Shown here: in pieces, positions 6,037-8,634 of the stretch
Numbering within the stretch: position 1 is the first letter of the stretch
Layout: each line of letters starts with the position of its first letter
Assembly: GCA_014729595.1 (NCBI GenBank)
Contig: WJJU01000074.1
Location: forward strand, 1-8,634
Length of the DNA: 8,634 nt
Direction: 5' to 3'
DNA from: Chitinivibrionales bacterium
GTDB taxonomy: Bacteria; Fibrobacterota; Chitinivibrionia; Chitinivibrionales; WJMI01
Position numbers and translations under genes: made by a program
Notes under the pieces: model-generated
The model's input: only the letters and a program-made list of their open reading frames with translations
The model's database searches: none
Told to the model about the DNA's origin: nothing

Positions 6037-7023
6037 ATGACAAAATGCATAGTGATGTTCTCCGGCGGTCTTGACAGTGTAATGGCCACGCATATACTCA
6101 AAGAGCAAGGGCTCCAGGTCCATGCGCTTCATTTTGTTTTGCCTTTTGAATCAGGGCTGGGCATGAAGCATGAAGAGGTGAAGAGACATGCCGATAGGCT
6201 GGGTGTTGAACTCCGGATAGAGGAGGAGGGGGAGGAGTTTGTTCGGATGATGCGGGATCCGCATTTCGGCTACGGCAAACATGTGAACCCCTGCGTTGAC
6301 TGCCGGATACATAGGCTTCGGAAAGCCAAGAAGATAATGGAAGAAATCGGGGCGGCTTTCATTGCAACGGGGGAAGTGATCGGGCAGCGGCCCATGTCGC
6401 AGCGGCGGGAAAGCATGCGCATGGTCGAGAAGCGCTCGGGGTTGGAGGGATACCTTCTTCGCCCGCTCTGTGCGCCTCTTCTTGAGCCGACGATCCCGGA
6501 AGAAAAGGCACTGGTAGACCGCGGCCGATTGCCGGCAATAAAAGGCCGAGGACGAAAAGAGCAACTGGCCTATGCAAAAGCCCATGGACTTTCGCACGGC
6601 TCTCCGGGGGGCGGCTGCGTCTTGACGCAAGAGGGCATGGCGGAGCGATACGCCGATTTGCTCGCCCATACGCCCGACTACACGCTCCGTGATTTTAAGC
6701 TTCTTGCTTATGGACGACGATTTAGGCTTAAAGACGATGCCGTGCTGATTGTCGGGCGCAATTGCGCCGAAAACACCGTTATCGAGAAGCTTGTCGAGCC
6801 CGACGACATTCGGATCGAACTGGAAGAAATTCCCGGACCCTTGGGGCTGTTGATTGGTAACGGCGACGAAGATGCGGTCCAAAAGGCGGCCCGCATTATT
6901 GTACGCTATTCACGAGTCCGCGAGAATGAAAGCGCTAAGGTTACAATTCTGTCCAAAGAAGAAATGCAGGCCCTTCGCGCCGTCCCCGCTAAAGACAAAG
7001 AGTGTGATGCCTTGCGTGTGTAA
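6037..7023 (+). CDS. PP-loop ATPase, ThiI/MnmA-like tRNA sulfur-transfer protein with NFACT-R-like C-terminal domain
   Basis: This is probably a cytoplasmic enzyme that adenylates an RNA base for thiolation. The N-terminal PP-loop SGGLDS is at 9-14. A cysteine pair NPCVDC follows (Cys86, Cys89), then ATGEVIGQRPMSQRR at 110-124, LRPLCAPLLEPT at 141-152 with Cys145, and GGGCVLT at 191-197 with Cys194. These Cys residues could carry the sulfur or bind a metal or Fe-S cluster. The C-terminal part, about 219-300, reads LLAYGRRFR, IVGRNCAENTVIEKL, then DDIRIELEEIPGPLGLL, which resembles the NFACT-R (DUF814) RNA-binding domain pattern. There is no THUMP or rhodanese domain, so it is not canonical ThiI, and it is not a normal MnmA. 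The length is 328 aa and the ORF is intact. The start at 6037 has a weak AAGAAG site. The substrate base is unknown. Confidence 0.82.
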   Translation: MTKCIVMFSGGLDSVMATHILKEQGLQVHALHFVLPFESGLGMKHEEVKRHADRLGVELRIEEEGEEFVRMMRDPHFGYGKHVNPCVDCRIHRLRKAKKIMEEIGAAFIATGEVIGQRPMSQRRESMRMVEKRSGLEGYLLRPLCAPLLEPTIPEEKALVDRGRLPAIKGRGRKEQLAYAKAHGLSHGSPGGGCVLTQEGMAERYADLLAHTPDYTLRDFKLLAYGRRFRLKDDAVLIVGRNCAENTVIEKLVEPDDIRIELEEIPGPLGLLIGNGDEDAVQKAARIIVRYSRVRENESAKVTILSKEEMQALRAVPAKDKECDALRV

Positions 7024-7418
7024 GGCGTAAAAACACTACATACTGTAGTACGAAGCGTTTTGCACAGTGTCACCAGCCTTGATGAAAGTTCAACCATGGT
7101 AAGAGCCGATAGGTAGAAGCCGTCTTATATATGGGGATCCCGCCAAGTGGGACGGCCAAGAGCAACGGAGTCGGATGTGAAGCACGAGAGCACCAGAGAC
7201 ATGATGGTTTGATCCCGAAGGGATCGTATTCCTTATGCTCTGGAACGGCAGTGACATTGAGGCGCATGCCGGCCATATACAACGATCGCACAACGACTCG
7301 GAGCCCATGGATGGGCGGAGATGCCGCTTGCGGGATGAATGCGACCCGCGTAGCCCTCAATGACGGAGAGCGAGAACTGGATGGTCTCGTCTCGCCCGCC
7401 GGCCGACGGGAGTTTTTT
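7024..7418 (+). ncRNA. Candidate structured RNA or leader with multiple hairpins, ending at a terminator-like structure
   Basis: No credible protein is encoded. Hairpins seen in order: ACTACA-TAC-TGTAGT (7035-7049) just after the upstream stop; GCCGTC (7119-7124) with GACGGC (7151-7156), around TCCCGC-CAA-GTGGGA (7138-7152) as a partly competing pairing; CCAGAG and CAT (7193-7202) with ATG and CTCTGG (7235-7243), capped by a perfect GATCCC-GAA-GGGATC (7211-7225); GCCCAT-GG-ATGGGC (7303-7316); GCGGG (7330-7334) with CCCGC (7345-7349); then a terminator-like hairpin with six Ts. The regular spacing and the T-run suggest a plus-strand transcript of roughly 300-390 nt. I do not find tmRNA, RNase P, 6S or SRP RNA signatures. 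Whether it is a separate gene or the 3' UTR of the PP-loop gene is open. Confidence 0.4.
7391..7418 (+). terminator. Probable Rho-independent terminator
   Basis: CCCG (7395-7398) pairs with CGGG (7407-7410), extended by CT (7391-7392) with AG (7411-7412) across a 2-nt bulge. It is followed at once by six Ts (7413-7418). The stem is short and bulged, so this is a moderate call. Confidence 0.5.
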
Positions 7419-7529
7419 CGTGATGGCTTCTTGCCGCCGTCGCATCGAGGTGGCTCGGTGTGGTGAAGCGAGGTCGACGAAACGGCAGTCCGTAATCCCG
7501 AAATGCCGGATAAGTTCCGCTAAGACTCC
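7419..7529. other. Short non-coding stretch between the terminator-like hairpin and repeat copy B
   Basis: I see no gene. The only item noted is GGTGGCTC at 7449-7456, the same eight bases as at 5929-5936 in the leader before the PP-loop gene. The following bases do not match well, so it may be chance or a decayed copy. Confidence 0.3.
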
Positions 7530-7530
7530 C

Positions 7531-7675
7531 TAACACAATGAGCTGCGTTCATGATGACTGAGCGAGATGGTGCGGCGCTCCGGCGAGGCATATTGTCAGC
7601 GATATGGTGAAAAGGAGTAACGAACCTGATGCGCCGTCGCAGCCGGCCGGAATAGATGTTCATTTTTGGGAATTC
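7531..7675. repeat. Palindromic-ended dispersed element, copy B (about 145 bp)
   Basis: This is the second copy of the element at 5750-5920. The core 7584-7666 aligns without gaps to 5826-5908. The hairpin is kept as CATATT (7589-7594) with GATATG (7601-7606), where a C-G pair has become T-G (U-G in RNA). The outer ends AATGAGC (7537-7543) and GTTCATT (7658-7664) still pair, one pair having become G-T. The left arm has drifted and is about 20 bp shorter than in copy A. The same reading frame through the core stays open from 7562 to a TGA at 7676-7678, ending in PAGIDVHFWEF. The right end coincides with the truncation point of the serpin fragment. Confidence 0.55.
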
Positions 7676-7678
7676 TGA

Positions 7679-8032
7679 GCACGCGTACACGTTGCGATTC
7701 CGCGGTACAAGATAAAAGGGGAAACGATCAGCCTTAAAAGAGCGCTTACCGGCTTGGGAATGGGAATCGCGTTCTCTGATAGAGCGGATTTTTCCGGCAT
7801 CGCCGAGGTGGAAAGCTTGTTTCCCGGTGATGTAATGCATCCGGCATTTATTCGCGTAGATGAGAAGGGTACTGAAGCGGCGGCGGCGACCGCGGTCGTT
7901 TTTTTAACCGGTCCCGCTCCTAAGCCACCTCCTTTCTCTTTCATTGCCGATCATCCGTTTTTGTTTTATATACAAGATATTAAGACTGGCACGATGCTTT
8001 TTGTGGGCCGAATAGTGAATCCGTCATTGTGA
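7679..8032 (+). pseudogene. 5'-truncated serpin (C-terminal third only)
   Basis: Serpins are suicide inhibitors of serine or cysteine proteases. The frame from just after the TGA at 7676-7678 to the stop at 8030-8032 gives about 117 residues that match only the C-terminal third of a roughly 380-420 residue serpin: VHVAIPRYKIKG (strand), LGMGIAFSDRADFSGI, the breach strand DVMHPAFIRVDEKGTEA, the reactive-centre hinge GTEAAAATAVV and the closing FIADHPFLFYI...GRIVNP. The reactive-site residue cannot be assigned safely. An ORF from TTG at 7754 would be shorter still. No serpin N-terminus is visible in the preceding 650 bp, and the homology stops where repeat copy B ends. It cannot fold as a working inhibitor, so I call it a remnant, though the hinge is intact and the decay looks recent. 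Confidence 0.85.
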
Positions 8033-8077
8033 AACCCTGAAAAGTGTGCGGACGGGATAATGTCGTTGGAATGTAGT

Positions 8078-8102
8078 TTTTGCAGCCGCATTTCATGCAA
8101 AA
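8078..8102. repeat. Inverted repeat between two convergent genes
   Basis: TTTTGCA (8078-8084) pairs perfectly with TGCAAAA (8096-8102) across an 11-nt loop. It lies between the serpin remnant and the leftward LptD-like gene, where a shared terminator might be expected, but the stem is AT-rich and no classical T-run follows the stem. Weak evidence of function. Confidence 0.25.
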
Positions 8103-8135
8103 GAAGTAATCGTGTGGCATTCTACATAATCTCTA

Positions 8136-8634
8136 TTACTCGTATTCCCACTTTATATCCGGCTGCTCCTTAATCCCTACAACAAAATAGAAGCCGCTGT
8201 TATACCCGGAAGGTCGCCAGTCGAATCGAAGATCCCAGCACTCGAGGTCACAGTGGAAATTTACCGAGTGTCCTTCAAGCTTTCCCGTGACAAAATTATA
8301 GTAGCCGTTCCACGACGCCGACCATCGTTGCGAGAAATTCAGTCTGGCCGACATATTGAGGTTGTAGGAGCGTTCCGTCGTGAATTCCCCGTCGACTTCG
8401 GTACGACTCTGCGAGAAGGAGTATGAGGGTGAAATGCTCACGTTCCATTTTTGATCGCCCGCATTCGCATACATCGGGTCGTCTTCGGGATGAAGTCCTT
8501 TGTGTACCAGGAGATCGCCGCCCCAAAAGGTGCCGGAGGCCGAAAGATTACGTGGTCTGATCGACACGTTGTAGCGCATGAGGTTTGGGACGCTCAGGCT
8601 GCCCCGGTTATCGTAGGGCCGGAATGATGAGTTG
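8136..8634 (-). CDS. LptD/OstA-like outer-membrane beta-barrel protein, C-terminal part (5' end off the window)
   Basis: Only the C-terminal 165 complete codons are in the window, and the frame stays open to the right edge, so any internal ATG (for example 8579) is not the start. The sequence alternates polar and aromatic residues as barrel strands do: YNVSIRPRNLSASGTFW, WNVSISPSYSFSQS, SYNLNMSARLNFSQRWSASW. The ending HCDLECWDLRFDWRPSGYN, GFYFVVGIKEQPDIKWEYE resembles the C-terminal strands of LptD/OstA-type proteins, which assemble lipopolysaccharide or related envelope glycolipids at the cell surface. Two cysteines spaced C-x3-C lie in a place comparable to the C-terminal cysteines of LptD. 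The family call rests on this tail alone. Another large outer-membrane protein is possible. Confidence 0.6.
   Translation of the reverse strand, partial: NSSFRPYDNRGSLSVPNLMRYNVSIRPRNLSASGTFWGGDLLVHKGLHPEDDPMYANAGDQKWNVSISPSYSFSQSRTEVDGEFTTERSYNLNMSARLNFSQRWSASWNGYYNFVTGKLEGHSVNFHCDLECWDLRFDWRPSGYNSGFYFVVGIKEQPDIKWEYE

Noticed and set aside
6151..6882. Minus-strand ORF of 243 codons
   Set aside because: It is entirely antisense to the PP-loop gene, which carries clear family motifs.
7140..7170. Possible c-di-GMP-I riboswitch, from GTGGGACGG then AAGAGC
   Set aside because: The CACGCACAGGGCAAACC half is missing and the GACGCAAAGCC half does not match.
7131..7466. Plus-strand ORF of 111 codons
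   Set aside because: It runs through several perfect hairpins and the T-run. The translation shows no domain and the region reads better as structured RNA.
1..8634. CRISPR arrays, tRNA or rRNA genes, transposases
   Set aside because: I scanned for regular direct repeats, TTCRA-type T-arms and transposase motifs and found none on either strand. This was by eye, so a tRNAscan or ISfinder run could still overturn it.

Overview
The window looks like a chromosomal segment of a spirochaete, most likely a treponeme-like member of the Spirochaetales with about 50-55% GC by eye. The main support is the left-hand operon, which has the tatT-tatP-permease order known from Treponema pallidum, including a TPR lipoprotein with a spirochaete-tolerant lipobox. 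An outer-membrane LptD/OstA-like beta-barrel at the right edge fits a double-membraned bacterium. The genus is an inference. TatT-type TRAP systems also occur in some Proteobacteria.

Region 1 (1-2792, minus strand) is a tightly packed TRAP-transporter operon: tatT (TPR lipoprotein), tatP (periplasmic solute-binding protein) and a fused small-plus-large permease whose C-terminus lies off the left edge. Adjacent genes are 4 bp apart or overlap by 17 bp. Region 2 (2793-3980) is a divergent intergenic stretch followed by apt (adenine salvage) and an unrecognised 151-residue protein, probably co-transcribed. Region 3 (3981-5751) is a GC-rich, hairpin-dense stretch of about 380 bp leading into a complete asnS. 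Region 4 (5750-7023) is a palindromic-ended repeat, a leader-like segment related to the one before asnS, and a gene for a PP-loop (ThiI/MnmA-like) tRNA thiolation-type protein with an NFACT-R-like tail. Region 5 (7024-8032) is about 650 bp without a convincing gene. It holds nested hairpins ending in a terminator-like structure, then a second copy of the repeat, which abuts a serpin gene reduced to its C-terminal third. Region 6 (8033-8634) is a convergent intergenic stretch and the 3' end of the LptD/OstA-like gene.

The named genes are mostly ordinary housekeeping and transport genes. The less ordinary part is the intergenic DNA. Two segments (5826-5908 and 7584-7666) align without gaps over 83 nt with 63 identities (hand count). 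They share a hairpin, and a pairing of their outer ends, that survive the substitutions through G-T (G-U) wobble. A second motif, with the core GGTGGCT-GCGAGCC-GCCCCCG and a downstream CCGCC/GGCGG hairpin, lies directly upstream of both asnS and the PP-loop gene. A partial third copy is at 4064-4088. Together these suggest a family of dispersed intergenic elements, either mobile MITE-like DNA or structured RNA, that has spread between genes here and sits at the truncation point of the serpin.
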